Shown here in pieces: positions 37,004-46,514 of a DNA stretch of 64,000 bases (position 1 is its first letter; every line of letters begins with the position of its first letter). The stretch covers positions 106,155 through 170,154 of the forward strand of contig NZ_NWVL01000005.1 in assembly GCF_002382885.1 (NCBI RefSeq), read 5' to 3'. The DNA comes from Streptomyces sp. WZ.A104 (lineage in GTDB: Bacteria; Actinomycetota; Actinomycetes; Streptomycetales; Streptomycetaceae). Position numbers and translations under genes: made by a program. The notes under the pieces were generated by a model. It did no database searches, was not told the DNA's origin, and was given only the letters and a program-made list of their open reading frames with translations.

Positions 37004-38160
37004 TCACTGCTCGCGTACAGCCCAGGGTGCCCCGTATGCGACGAGCAGGTCGAGGAAGGGGCCCGGAGGCATGGCCTCGGCGCCCAGGACGCCCGTACCG
37101 TTCCAGATCCCGTCCGCCACCAGCTACAGCGCGACGACGGGATTGATGGCCGTCTGCCAGACCACCGCCTGGGAGCCGTACTCGCGCATCGACCACTGGT
37201 TGTCGACGATGTGGTAGAGGTACACCTCCCGGGGCTCACCGTTCCTCGTGCCCCTGACCCAGGTTCCGGCGCAGGTCCTGCCGCGTATACGGTCGCCGAG
37301 TGTGGCCGGGCCGGGAAGACACGCCGTGACCACACCACGTGGCGACACTTCACCACCGGCGACCGACACCTTGTCCGTGCGGTCGAGGCCGACGGTCCGC
37401 GGGCCGGGCGTTTCACCCAGCGCGAGATCAGCAGCACCTCCTTGTGCTCGACGTTGACGCATTCGACCGGCCCGATACCTGCGGGGAGGTCGAAGACCTT
37501 CGGTTCGCTGAAGGGCGCCGTGGTGAACCAGCCCCGGTCCTTCTCCCAGATCACCGGCGGGTTCAGACACTCCCTGATGGTCGTCCAGGTCGAGGACGAA
37601 GGGGCGAAGTCGTAACCGTCCACCGTGAGATCGGCGCCGTCACGGACGCCGATCTCCTCGATCTCGCCGAACAGCGCGTCCGCGGCGTAACGGGCGAAGG
37701 CATCGGAGGGAGCCGGCTCGACGCCCATGCCGACGAGCGCGAGACGCCCCGCCTCCTCCCAGGCGGCGGCCCGCGCGAACTGCCCGTCACCCAGCTTGAC
37801 CCCGCACTCCTCGTACGGCCGCTCCGGATGCGGGGCGGACAGGGGCATGGCCAGGTCCAGATAGTCCACACCGGCGCCAGGCGCCGCCTCGAACAGCGGC
37901 ATCACGAACCGGGGAACGGTGACGTTCACGAGGATGCCGCACCGGTGCTCGGTGAGGAGCGCGGTCACCACCGCCCGGTCCGAGGCGTCGACGCGCAGGG
38001 CACTGAACCGGGTCTCCTCCCCGCCGAGGGCGTCCACCGCGGCCTCGGCGCGGGAGAGATCGTAGTCCGTGACGATCATGTGGTCGAAGAACGAGCGGCG
38101 GGCGGTGATCCTGGTGATCGCGGTGCCCACGCCGCCCACGCCGACAAGCAGCACGCGCAT
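37004..38160 (-). pseudogene. Saccharopine dehydrogenase-like gene, disrupted
   Basis: Begins well: VLLVGVGGVGTAITRITARR (Rossmann loop), DLAMPLSAPHPERP, FAPSSSTWTTIRECLNPPVI. Near 37385-37420 about 15-20 codons seem lost and the frame shifts. The following part (GLDRTDKVSVAGGEVSP, EPREVYLYHIVDNQWSMREY) runs in another frame. There GAG has become TAG at 37124-37126 within INPVVAL-stop-LVADGIWNGTG, and the end (AYGAPWAVREQ, stop 37004-37006) follows. Two independent lesions mean no functional enzyme. Confidence 0.8.
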
Positions 38161-38329
38161 GGCAGGTACACCTTTCATCGGTTTCTGTCAGATCTCGTCG
38201 GAGAGCGCTGCCCTGGGATTCGTCCAGGAACGGCGTGAACTTGAGCGACGCCAACGCCGTTGGCCTAAGGCGTCCGTCCCCGCGGGCCTGTTCCGGTGCG
38301 GGGGGACGCATCCTGTGCCCGTGTGGCGG

Positions 38330-38532
38330 ACGACGACCTGATGACGCCGGAGCACACGACCGCGCTGTACCGGGTGATCCCGGGCGCGCAACCGGCCGTC
38401 GTCCCGGGTGCCTCCCACCTGGTCCCGCTGGGCAAGCCCGCCCTCGTCAACCGGCTGATCCTCGACCACCTCGTACAGGGCGCGGTGGGGACGATGGTGC
38501 CCGTCCGGCGCGCCGACCCCCAGGGCGACTGA
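38330..38532 (+). pseudogene. Alpha/beta-hydrolase C-terminal fragment
   Basis: Encodes only the end of an alpha/beta hydrolase: DDLMTPEHTTALYRVIPGAQ with the acid Asp, then VVPGASHLVPLGKPALVNRL with the catalytic His. The N-terminal nucleophile part is absent and no start signal is seen. Confidence 0.65.
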
Positions 38533-38600
38533 CTGACCTGCGAGGGCCCAGAGCCCAGAGCCCTGGGTCGAGGGTCGAGGCCACGCAAGGCCTACCCATT

Positions 38601-38606
38601 TATGCT
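38601..38606 (+). promoter_or_regulatory. -10 box (TATGCT) of a probable leaderless transcript
   Basis: TATGCT lies six bases before the ATG at 38613, with no ribosome-binding site between. No good -35 is visible. Confidence 0.45.
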
Positions 38607-38612
38607 GTTTCA

Positions 38613-39200
38613 ATGCGACTTGCTCCCTGGTGGGCCCTTCTCTCCTCCGGGTGTGCCCCTGTGCTCCTGGTCGGTTCCTGGGCGATCGCGCAAGCGCGCC
38701 AAGCCCCGGAGTACGACCCGGCGCGAGAGACCCTCAGCGTGCTGGCAGCGTATGGCGCCACCAGCTACTGGCTGATGACAGGGATGCTGGTGGTGCTGGG
38801 CTCCTGTTACGTGCTCACGGCGCACGCGCTCCGCCCGGCGGCGCTCGCCGGGCGTGTGGCCCTGGCCGGCGGCGGGCTGTCCGCACTGGCCCTGACCCTG
38901 GTGCCCGCACCGAGCAGCGGCGGAGCCCTTGAGCACGGGGCCGTGGCGACGGTGGGCCTCGTCCTTCTGGCGGTATGGCCTCCCCTGGCCGCCGTCCGGG
39001 GCACGCCGTCGGCGCCGTGGGGCCTGAGGTGGGATGTGTCGCTCGCCGCCAGCGCCTTCATGGGGGCAACCGCGCTGTGGTTCCTGGCGGAACTGCAGGT
39101 CGGACGGGCGCCCGGTGTCGCCGAGCGGGTGGTGACGTTCGTCCAGGCGCTGTGGCCCTTCCTGGTTGTGGTCTCCTGCCGACGGCAGCGCATCGGCTGA
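38613..39200 (+). CDS. DUF998-family integral membrane protein
   Basis: 195 residues with six predicted membrane helices. The family pattern is EYDPARETLSVLAAYGATSY after helix 1, then WLMTGMLVVLGSCYVLTAHA and later GGALEHGAVATVGLVLLAVW. Function unknown; such proteins are small hydrophobic membrane proteins. It stands alone between decayed genes and appears intact. No Shine-Dalgarno; the -10 box at 38601 suggests a leaderless mRNA. Confidence 0.8.
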   Translation: MRLAPWWALLSSGCAPVLLVGSWAIAQARQAPEYDPARETLSVLAAYGATSYWLMTGMLVVLGSCYVLTAHALRPAALAGRVALAGGGLSALALTLVPAPSSGGALEHGAVATVGLVLLAVWPPLAAVRGTPSAPWGLRWDVSLAASAFMGATALWFLAELQVGRAPGVAERVVTFVQALWPFLVVVSCRRQRIG

Positions 39201-39581
39201 CCTGCCGCGAACGCGGGGCATGGCGGTTGTGCGAGAACGACCACGGCGCGAGGGACGGCGGCCGCACGCTGCCGCCCCTGAGGGACGGTCGGCGGCTCGG
39301 GTCAGCGGCAGTCACAGCACCGGCTTGGTCACCGGCTCGGCGTCGAAGGGGCCCGAGGGGTTGGCGCAGTGGTTGAAGAAGCGGTCCTGTTTGATGTGAA
39401 GCAGCTCCGAGGAAGGCAGCAAGCCGCCCCTGGTTGTCCAGTCGACGACCAACATGGCCCCTCGGGCCCCAGCCAATGCCGTTGGGGTGCGCAGCCCTCA
39501 TGGGCGATGTACTCGACCTCACCGATATCCAGCCCCCGCACTTCCCACCGGGGGAGCGGCGGCCGACCAGGGGAGACGCAC
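39201..39581. other. Gap with an unassigned minus-strand remnant
   Basis: No intact gene. On the minus strand around 39440-39310 a short stretch (HIKQDRFFNHCANPSGPF, DAEPVTKPVL, stop near 39317) looks like the C-terminus of a protein. Nearby pieces in other frames (LDIGEVEYIAHEGCAP) suggest frameshift decay. I could not assign a family. Confidence 0.3.
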
Positions 39582-40250
39582 GTGGCGACGGAGAGCCCAG
39601 AAGTGAACGAGCAAGCCGTACGGCCCGGACCGGCCGGGCTTGACGGCGATGCCGGGCTCGGGGCCGACGCCCGGACTCCTGTCGACGCCGCACTCGTCGG
39701 GCGCCTGATCGCCACGCAGTTTCCGCAGTGGAGCGAACTGCCCCTGACACTGCTGGACCCGGCCGGCTCGGACCACGTGATCTACCGTCTGGGCGAGGAA
39801 CTGTCCGTACGGCTACCCCGCCCCCCCCGACGCCATCGGGCAGGCGAGGAAGGAGGCCGAATGGCTGCCCCGACTCGCGCCGCACCTGCCGCTCGCCGTC
39901 CCCGTGCCGGTGAAGGTCGGCGTGCCCGCCCTCGGCTACCCCTGACCGTGGGCGGTGACCCGCTGGCTGGACGGCGAAGTGGCGAGCGTGGACACACTGG
40001 CCGAATCCACCCCGACCGCCGCCCGGCTGGCCGAATTCCTCACCGCCCTCCAGCACTTCGAGCCCGAAACGGCCAGGGCCGTGGGCGCCCGCGACGACCT
40101 GACGGCGGAACCGCTGGCCGCCCGCGACCGCGCGACCCGTGCCGCCATCGCCAGGACGGCGGACACGTTCGACGCGGAGGCGATGACCGACCTGTGGCAC
40201 GCGGCACGGAACGCCCCGCCCTGGGACCGCGCGGCGGTCTGGAACCACGG
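39582..40250 (+). pseudogene. Aminoglycoside phosphotransferase-like gene, 5' half
   Basis: Begins at GTG 39582 (GGGGAG six bases upstream) with DAALVGRLIATQFPQWSELP and VIYRLGEELSVRLPR. An eight-C run (39821-39828) shifts the frame. The next block (AIGQARKEAEWLPRLAPHLP) meets a TGA (39943-39945) in GYP-stop-PWAVTRWLDGE. The frame then stays open to WDRAAVWNHG, where a phosphotransferase should read DLHxGN. Here the sequence instead switches to an AraC-type protein. The missing 3' half is on the other strand at 40949-41243. Confidence 0.85.
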
Positions 40251-40879
40251 CGTGGTGGCCGTCATCACCGATCTCGGCACCTGGGTGGCACCGGCGAACC
40301 GGGCCATCTGGATACCGGCCGGTACCGTCCACGCACACCGTGCCCACGGGTCGCTCGAACTGTGTCTGGTCGGTCTGCCCGTGGCGGACAACCCTCTGGG
40401 GCTGGACGCTCCGTCCGTACTGACCGTGGGGCCACTGCTGCGGGAGCTGGTCCTCGCCTGTTCCGGCGCTCCCGACGACGGCAGGCCGGAACGCCGGCGC
40501 CTGCGGGCCGTACTGCTCGACCAGCTGGCGGCCTCACCGCAGCAGCCGGTCCATCTTCCGGCCCCGACCGACGCCCGCCTCCGCCGGGTCTGCGACATCC
40601 TGTGCGCCGATCCCGCGGACCAGCGCACCCTGGATGCCCTGGGCAGGGATACGGGCGCGAGTGCCCGCACGCTGTCGCGGCTCTTCACCTCGGACCTGGG
40701 CATGACGTTCCCCCCAGTGGCGCACTCAACTGCGCCTGTACAAGGCCCTGGTCCTGCTGGCCGAGGACACCCCGGTAACCGCGGTGGCGCACCGGTGCGG
40801 CTGGTCGTCCGCCAGCGCGTTCATCGATGTCTTCCGTCGTGCCTACGGTCACACTCCGGGCACCTACCGGCCCCGATGA
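40251..40879 (+). pseudogene. AraC-family regulator, 3' part (separated from its 5' part by inversion)
   Basis: Joined in frame to the phosphotransferase fragment. It starts in the cupin domain (VVAVITDLGTWVAPANRAIW, IPAGTVHAHRAHG) and runs through the AraC HTH (RTLDALGRDTGASARTLSRL, FTSDLGMTF). One extra C in a run at 40710-40715 shifts the frame, after which LYKALVLLAEDTPVTAVAHR, CGWSSASAFIDVFRRAYGHT and TYRPR complete the second helix-turn-helix. Its N-terminus lies on the minus strand at 41244-41361. Confidence 0.85.
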
Positions 40880-40948
40880 GCCGGGAATCCTCGGCGTGGG
40901 ACGGAACGGTCAATGTGTCGGCGCCTTCGAGGCCGATCACAGCGCGCT

Positions 40949-41243
40949 TCAGCCGTCGAGTGCGGCGGTGATCTGGCGGGTCGTCTGCTCGGCTACGCGG
41001 CGGTTGGAAGCGGCGTACGTCGTGTACGCGTTCAGGCCGGTGGCCAGGGCCCAGCCCCGGCCTCGCAGCCAGGTCGCGTCGTCCACGCCCAGTGCCGTAC
41101 GGAAGACGCCGCGGCTGTCGGCAGACAGCAGGGTGAAGGCGATCATCAGGTCACGGGACGGGTCGCCGACGCCGAGTTCGCCGAAGTCGATGACCGCGCT
41201 GAGGCGGCCGTCGGCGGTCAGCAGGTTGCCGGTGTGGAGTCTC
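40949..41243 (-). pseudogene. Aminoglycoside phosphotransferase-like gene, 3' half (inverted)
   Basis: Carries what is missing from 39582-40250: LHTGNLLTADGRLSAVIDFG, ELGVGDPSRDLMIAFTLL, GWALATGLNAYTTYAASNRR, then the stop at 40949. The catalytic-loop Asn and metal-binding Asp (IDFG) are here. At the junction one base is lost (GGAGACTCC where GGAGACCTCC is expected), so the first residues are out of frame. Confidence 0.85.
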
Positions 41244-41361
41244 CGCCACGTGCGGCGTAGACGATCTGGTGGTCGTCGTGGTGGTGGGCGTGGATGCCCG
41301 TTCCCGGGAGCAACCACTGCGTGCGGGTCGGCGCTACCGGCTCATGGCGGATCTCAGTCAT
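41244..41361 (-). pseudogene. AraC-family regulator, 5' part
   Basis: Starts at ATG 41361: TEIRHEPVAPTRTQWLLPG, then GIHAHHHDDHQIVYAARG with the cupin His cluster. It breaks at exactly the point where the fragment at 40251 begins (VVAVITDL). It is divergent, 53 bases from the MFS gene, so the original regulator probably controlled that transporter. Confidence 0.85.
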
Positions 41362-41414
41362 GTCTTGTCTTCATATCGGAAGTTCGCCACCCGGTGGACG
41401 GTGACGATGACCCC

Positions 41415-42656
41415 ATGGCGAAGAACAGATCAATCATCCTGCTGTCCGTCGGACATGCCTGTGTCGATGTCTACCAGGGGGCGGTGGCCGCGCTCGTCCC
41501 CCACTTCGTCGCCGAACGCGCCTACACCTATGCCGCGGTCTCCGGGATCGTGCTCGCCGCGTCGCTGCTGTCCTCCGTGGCGCAGCCCCTGTTCGGAGCA
41601 GTGACGGACCGTAGGGCGATGCCCTGGCTCCTGCCGGTGAGCACCGTCGTGGGAGGCCTGGGAGTCGCCCTCAGCGGGCTCAGTGGCTCCTACACGCTGA
41701 CCCTGCTGTTCGTCGCCGTCGGAGGGGTGGGCGTCGCCGCCTACCATCCCGAGTCCGCCCGGGTCGCCCGCCTCGCGGCCGGAGGCAGCCACACGGCGAT
41801 GGGCTGGTTCTCTCTGGGCGGCAACCTCGGCTTCGCCTTCGCCCCGGTCCTCGTGGCCGTGGTCGTCGGTACGGGCGGTCTCCAGCTCACCCCACTGCTG
41901 GTGATCCCGGCCCTGGTCGGCAGCGTGCTCACCCTGCCCGTACTGCGCGCCCTGGAGCGCGGAAGCTCCCCCTCTTCCACAACGGCCACGGAGGCACCCG
42001 CAGTCTCCGACGACCTGTCTTCCTTCGTGAAGCTGGCCCTGGCGGTGGTCTGCCGGTCCGTCATCTTCATCGGCCTGAGCACCTTCATCTCGTTCTACGT
42101 ACGCGAGCGCACGGGCGGAGGCACGGCGGCAGGCGCCGCGGCCCTGGTCGTGCTCTACCTCGGTGGCGCTGTCGGCACCGTCCTGGGCGGCAATCTCGCC
42201 GAGCGCTGGGACCGCGTCACCGTGGCGCGCCGGTCCTCGCTGCTGGCCGTGGCCGCCGTGGCCGGCCTCGTCCTCACACCGGGCCCCGCGCTCTACGCGT
42301 TCGTCGCCTTGACCTCAGCAGCCCTCTACATCCCCTTCTCGCTCCAAGTGACCCTGGCTCAGGACTACCTGCCCAGCCGCGTCGGCACGGCAAGCGGCAT
42401 CACCCTAGGCCTGACCATCAGCATCGGCGGTCTGTTCAGCCCGCTGATCGGACGCCTGGCCGACGCGACCTCGCTGCAAACCGCCCTGACCCCCTTGATC
42501 GCCGTGCCCGCCCTGAGCTGGCTCCTGCTCCGCACCCTCGCGGAACCACCCGTACGGGAACCACGCAGGTCACCGATACCGGAGCGGGCTGATCAAGCAC
42601 GGGCGGCCGGGCGGGCTACTCCGCCGGGTTCTGGGACAGGGCCAGCGGACAGCTGA
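41415..42656 (+). CDS. MFS transporter (fosmidomycin-resistance Fsr-like)
   Basis: 413-residue exporter with 12 predicted membrane helices. It opens SIILLSVGHACVDVYQGAVA, has AAYHPESARVARLA and GWFSLGGNLGFAFAPVLVA, and a C-terminal half with QVTLAQDYLPSRVGTASGIT. The AYHPE motif and length match Fsr-type fosmidomycin-resistance permeases. A Pro/Arg-rich tail follows the last helix. ATG 41415 has only a weak ribosome site. Its 3' end overlaps the convergent gene at 42616 by 41 bases. The neighbouring AraC regulator is broken, so control may be lost. Confidence 0.85.
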   Translation: MAKNRSIILLSVGHACVDVYQGAVAALVPHFVAERAYTYAAVSGIVLAASLLSSVAQPLFGAVTDRRAMPWLLPVSTVVGGLGVALSGLSGSYTLTLLFVAVGGVGVAAYHPESARVARLAAGGSHTAMGWFSLGGNLGFAFAPVLVAVVVGTGGLQLTPLLVIPALVGSVLTLPVLRALERGSSPSSTTATEAPAVSDDLSSFVKLALAVVCRSVIFIGLSTFISFYVRERTGGGTAAGAAALVVLYLGGAVGTVLGGNLAERWDRVTVARRSSLLAVAAVAGLVLTPGPALYAFVALTSAALYIPFSLQVTLAQDYLPSRVGTASGITLGLTISIGGLFSPLIGRLADATSLQTALTPLIAVPALSWLLLRTLAEPPVREPRRSPIPERADQARAAGRATPPGSGTGPADS

Positions 42657-44187
42657 GAGGAAGCACCCGCTCGGCCAGCTGCCCGGTGAGACAGGTGTCG
42701 GTGACTTCGGCGTCGGTCAGCCATTGTGCATTGGTCAACTGCTCAACCAAGGCTTCCAGTTCATCGGGGGCGACAGCACACCAGGAAGCCAGGTCCTCCA
42801 GGACGAGACCTTGCCCGTCGGACCCGAGTTGCCCGTCGGTGGTGGTCCGGGTGGCCAGCGCCAGCGCGAGCAGACGGGTCTCGGCACTGGTCTTGCGTTT
42901 ACGGAGTTTCTTGTCGCCGACGACTTTCTGAGCCCACCCGCTGATCTTGGGGCGGGTCTTCCTGCCGAACGTGAAGAGGCCCTCGCCATCGTCGCCGGGC
43001 ATCAGGGAGGGGATGGCGATCTGGGTGGGGCACTCCGGCCGGGAGACGAGTACATCCTCCGGCGTGCCGGGGATCCGCAGCCAACCGCAGTCGACGAGCT
43101 GCGCGATCAGGTTCTCCGGCTTCTCCAGGGGCAGGGACGTGACGTCCTGGCCGACTAGGTTGCCGGTGCCGGTGAGTACCGTGCGCAGGGTCAGCATCAC
43201 CACCATCAGGCGTGCTTGGGCTCCGGGGAGGGGCGAGTGCGCGGCCACGTGGTCGAGGATGCTTCGGGCATGCTGCTGGGCGGTCCCGGTCAGCAGCCGC
43301 TTCACCGCCGGCTCCTCACCGTCGCCGCCGTGGCCGGTGCGGAACCGGTGCTGGAGGAGAGCGGCCTCGGCGGCCTGCTCGGCACGCCGGGCATCCAGCC
43401 GCAGCCGGGTGTCGCCCGTGACGTCCGCCCAGATGGTGAACGCCTTCGCCTTGCGGGAGTGGAGGTCGGCGAGGACCGCCAGATCGGGTTCCGTGCGCTG
43501 CTGATAGGCACGGAAGAGATCGCCCAGCTCGATGAGCTCGTCGCGCAGGGCGACGGGGTGCAGATCGTGCGGGACGATCCGCTGCGCGATCTTCCCGTAC
43601 CGGGGGCGACGCCGCGGCGGTGCGGAGCGCGGAGCGGGAACACCGTGCGGCAGGTCGGCGGGGGGCGGGGAATGGTCGGAGAACCGCGGTGCGGTCACAG
43701 CCGAGTCGGCCGCGCGGCCGGGACCCGTGCGGGTGCCGGTGGTGCGTCCAGGTCCAGCGGCGGCCGTGGCGGTGGCGACGACCTTCGCGGCGGGATGGGC
43801 GGCCGCGCAGCGCGCACAGCACTCCAGGATCTGCCACCAGCGGCTCTGCCGGTCGGTGATGACGGCGAGAACGACCGGCCCTCCGCACCGCCAGGGTGCG
43901 GCACGTCGGGGCCCGGCAGGCGGGGTGTGCAGGCGGCAGTCCTCGGCCTTGCATGCGCAGTGGGCTTCCGGCCGAGGTCCCGGTGCGGCTTGCAGGTGGG
44001 CCTTGAGATGCGCGACGGCAGCCGCACGGCCCGCGGCGGCGGAGGGAAGCTGCTGGGTGGCGCAGACCGGTCGGCTGCACGAGACGCGCACGGCGGGACT
44101 GCCCCCGCCGGCCGGGTCCAGGCGCACGGTCCACTTGCGGCCCGGCAGTCGCTCGTCCAACTCACTCGTTACGGTGTTTTCCACGCC
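42616..44187 (-). CDS. Conserved actinomycete hypothetical protein, possible DNA-binding
   Basis: 523 residues, no assigned function. The N-terminus has a compact domain with Cys clusters (CACKAEDCRLH; ECCARCAAAH) that may bind zinc. A Pro-rich linker follows, then an alpha-helical region (DLHPVALRDELIELGDLFRA, ADLHSRKAKAFTIWADVTG). The C-terminal half has two winged-helix-like segments (QLVDCGWLRIPGTPEDV; LEALVEQLTNAQWLTD). The GTG at 44187 is chosen because the conserved sequence (LPGRKWTVRLDP) follows closely and AAAGG lies nine bases upstream. It could be a replication- or element-associated protein. Confidence 0.6.
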   Translation of the reverse strand, partial: GVENTVTSELDERLPGRKWTVRLDPAGGGSPAVRVSCSRPVCATQQLPSAAAGRAAAVAHLKAHLQAAPGPRPEAHCACKAEDCRLHTPPAGPRRAAPWRCGGPVVLAVITDRQSRWWQILECCARCAAAHPAAKVVATATAAAGPGRTTGTRTGPGRAADSAVTAPRFSDHSPPPADLPHGVPAPRSAPPRRRPRYGKIAQRIVPHDLHPVALRDELIELGDLFRAYQQRTEPDLAVLADLHSRKAKAFTIWADVTGDTRLRLDARRAEQAAEAALLQHRFRTGHGGDGEEPAVKRLLTGTAQQHARSILDHVAAHSPLPGAQARLMVVMLTLRTVLTGTGNLVGQDVTSLPLEKPENLIAQLVDCGWLRIPGTPEDVLVSRPECPTQIAIPSLMPGDDGEGLFTFGRKTRPKISGWAQKVVGDKKLRKRKTSAETRLLALALATRTTTDGQLGSDGQGLVLEDLASWCAVAPDELEALVEQLTNAQWLTDAEVTDTCLTGQLAERVLPLSCPLALSQNPAE

Positions 44188-44334
44188 GTGACGCCTTTCT
44201 GGCTGTTCCTGATACGCGCCTTGACTGTGCAGGGGGCAGGCCCGGCCGGGCGCGCAGCGGCCCGGGGGTCCGGTCGGCTGCTGCTCCCGGGGCCCGGGGC
44301 CCCGGGGTCGGTGTCCGTGCCCCCACCCCAACCC

Positions 44335-44349
44335 ATGACGCTATGTCAT
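44335..44349. promoter_or_regulatory. ATGAC-N5-GTCAT dyad in a divergent promoter region
   Basis: A dyad (ATGAC at 44335-44339, GTCAT at 44345-44349) in the 394-base gap between divergent genes starting at 44187 and 44582. It is a candidate operator for one or both. Nothing else stands out in this gap. Confidence 0.35.
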
Positions 44350-44581
44350 GATCCGTTTCCGCACAGCAAAATGCTGGTGGACGTCACCGGGTCAGGTGGG
44401 AGGACCCGGAGGGCAGGGGTACCCGAGCCGGACTGGGGGTACATACCGATTCCAACGACCTGGAGCAGGAGAAGTACCGGACGAGCGGCGGTCTCAGCCG
44501 CAAGTGTGCCGCGCATCAACTCCGTTGCGAGCGCGCCACTCCACCCTGGATGTCCATCCCATGTCATTCCTGGGAGCCCGC

Positions 44582-45049
44582 ATGACCGTCGAGCACACCC
44601 CGGATTTCCCTCCGAGGTCTCCGCCTCCTCCCAAACGCCCGGTGCAGCCCCCGCGCCCGGAGGCATTGCTCACGGATTCGGCGCGGATACAGGTACGGAA
44701 CCGCAGGTCGGCGAACTGGTCTCTGGAGGCGGCCCCATGGGCACCGAGGAAGGCCTCCAGGGATGTACTGGCCCGGTTGAACGAGTGGGGCTACGGCGAA
44801 TCCGACCGGGCCGTCACCGACCTGACGGAGCTCCTGGTGCGCACTGCGGTCGCTGACGGCGGCCGCCGCATCTCGGTACACCTGGCCGACCAGGACCGCC
44901 GGGCGCTGATCGTCGCCCTGTCGCACCGACCGTGCGCAGCGGCCACGGATGCCGCGCTCCTGCCGAGACTGACCCGCTTGGGCGCCGTGTCGTGCGGGTC
45001 GGACGTGGCGGTGGGCGGCCGCCGGGTGTGGGCGGTCCTGGACCTGTGA
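44582..45049 (+). CDS. Small hypothetical protein, possibly HATPase-like (RsbW-type)
   Basis: 155 residues. A Pro-rich N-terminus is followed by SANWSLEAAPWAPRKASRDV and LNEWGYGESDRAVTDLTELL. This resembles the start of actinobacterial anti-sigma ATPases, but the ATP-binding N/G boxes are not clear. The end reads LTRLGAVSCGSDVAVGG with RRVWAVLDL. ATG 44582 has GGGAG upstream. Function uncertain; it may be a degenerate regulator. Confidence 0.55.
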   Translation: MTVEHTPDFPPRSPPPPKRPVQPPRPEALLTDSARIQVRNRRSANWSLEAAPWAPRKASRDVLARLNEWGYGESDRAVTDLTELLVRTAVADGGRRISVHLADQDRRALIVALSHRPCAAATDAALLPRLTRLGAVSCGSDVAVGGRRVWAVLDL

Positions 45050-45249
45050 CCACGTGAGGGTGGGTCTGGGCGCTTTGGAGCCGGGAGGGCCGCCCTTGCG
45101 CAGGTGTACGGGCAGGGCCTGTCGTGCGGCTGGTGGTCCCTTGTCACCCCTGGGGTGCGGAAAGAATCTGCGTGGCCGTGGTGCGGGACCGCAACCGCGT
45201 GGGGTCGGGTGCGTTGAGCTGTGTTCTGAGGGAGGGCTGACGGGCTGGC

Positions 45250-45977
45250 TTACATCGCGCCTGTGTCCGGACCGCGGCGGGACATGGCGATGCACAGCGA
45301 CTGGTGGGCTTGGGACTGGGACTGTTTCCTGCCCTGCTCCCGCACCGTCCCCAGGAGGCACTGGGCAGCGTCTGCCCGGCCCACCGCGGCCTCGACCGCG
45401 GCCTTGTGAGCAGGGTCCGTGATCCTGCCGAAGCCTCGCCCTCGGTCGGCCCGGCGCGCTCGGCGGAAGAGGGGCAGCGGCTCAAAGCCGAGAACCGATG
45501 CGGTGGGTCTGTCACCAGGACGTTGCGGCACGACCAGCAGCCACTGGCCCTCAGGCTCCCGTCCCAACTGCTCAAGGTAGGAGAGGTGCGGTCGCAGCTG
45601 TGGCTCGGCTGTCCGCCAGCTCGCGCAGGCCCTCCTACAGTTCCCGCCTGGTGCGTTCGAGGAGCCGGATGCGGCTCACCGGATCCATGCGGCTCTCCTT
45701 GTCCCTGCGAAACGGCGTCGCCCGCGTCGTGGAGGAGGTTCTTCACGAAGTCCTCCGGCGCGGGCAGCTCGCCACTGAACGCGCGGCTTACGTAGCTGGC
45801 GGCGCGCGCTTCCTTGTTCGCGTACGTCCGCAGGAGCATATCGATCCTCTGGAACGACCCGCGCAGGGCGAGGGCGAGTTCCCGGCGCTCCGGGACCGCA
45901 TCAGGATGGAGCGGGCCGAGCGCCGCGCCCGCCCCACTTCGACGTCTACTGGTCGTCGCTGACCCAGTGTCGGTCAC
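45250..45977 (-). pseudogene. Disrupted hypothetical regulator-like gene
   Basis: The first part (LALALRGSFQRIDMLLRTYA, NKEARAASYVSRAFSGELPA, PEDFVKNLLHDAGDAVSQG) looks like the start of a Streptomyces XRE-like or caspase-associated accessory protein. Then MDPVSRIRLLERTRREL runs into TAG in another frame. LSYLEQLGREPEGQWLLVV, ASVLGFEPLPLF and the end at 45250 lie in a third. At least two frameshifts and one stop, so not functional. I do not recognise the family. Confidence 0.6.
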
Positions 45978-46239
45978 CGCTGGGACCGGTCAGGTTGTTG
46001 TGCGCGAATTGGCAACGCGTCGCGGGCCGTTGGCAACTGCTGCATGCCGCGCATCACCTTCCGCCGCTTCAAGCTTGCAGCATGACCCAGACGGCTCCCG
46101 AAGCCCCCAGCGAAGACCTCCCGCCTCCGCCGCGGGTCATCGTTCTCGGCTTCATCGGCGGAATCGCCACAGGCCTTGGCCGTACTGCCGGAGCGGGGTC
46201 CCCGGGCTGGCTCCAGTCGCTGCTCTGACGGTCTCGGCC

Positions 46240-46390
46240 TCGGCTGACGGCACAGCGGGCGGTTGCCAACTCGGGTCGGTGCGTACTTCGCCGAGGGCGC
46301 GCCAGTTCGTGAGGTGGGCGAACCCATGCTCGACCGGGGCTCGGACGGCGGCCAGCGGGGTTGCTCTTCTTGCTCACTGCCGGCGACCCC
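46240..46390 (-). pseudogene. Transposase C-terminal scrap (IS5-type)
   Basis: On the minus strand the phrase LAAVRAPVEHGFAHLTNWRA followed by LGEVRTDPSW is the typical C-terminus of DDE_Tnp_4 transposases. Nothing else of the element is present nearby. Confidence 0.6.
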
Positions 46391-46477
46391 CTTCTCCGGG
46401 GCCATCCGTCCCAGTGTCAAGCCGCCCAGCTCAGAGGGGGCTTCAGAATCGCCTGCGCCCGAGACCTACCCACTACC

Positions 46478-46510
46478 TTGCGGTGCAAGGTACCTCTGCG
46501 CTATCTTGCA
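46478..46510 (+). promoter_or_regulatory. PadR promoter with overlapping inverted repeat
   Basis: -35 TTGCGG (46478-46483), an 18-base spacer and -10 TATCTT (46502-46507), seven bases before the ATG at 46515, which suggests a leaderless mRNA. The inverted repeat TGCAAG (46484-46489)/CTTGCA (46505-46510) covers the spacer and -10, a likely site for PadR autorepression. Confidence 0.55.
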
Positions 46511-46514
46511 TCGC

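Noticed and set aside
46240..46390. Small minus-strand ORFs considered as genes
   Set aside because: Translation is the C-terminus of an IS5-type transposase and frames are broken.
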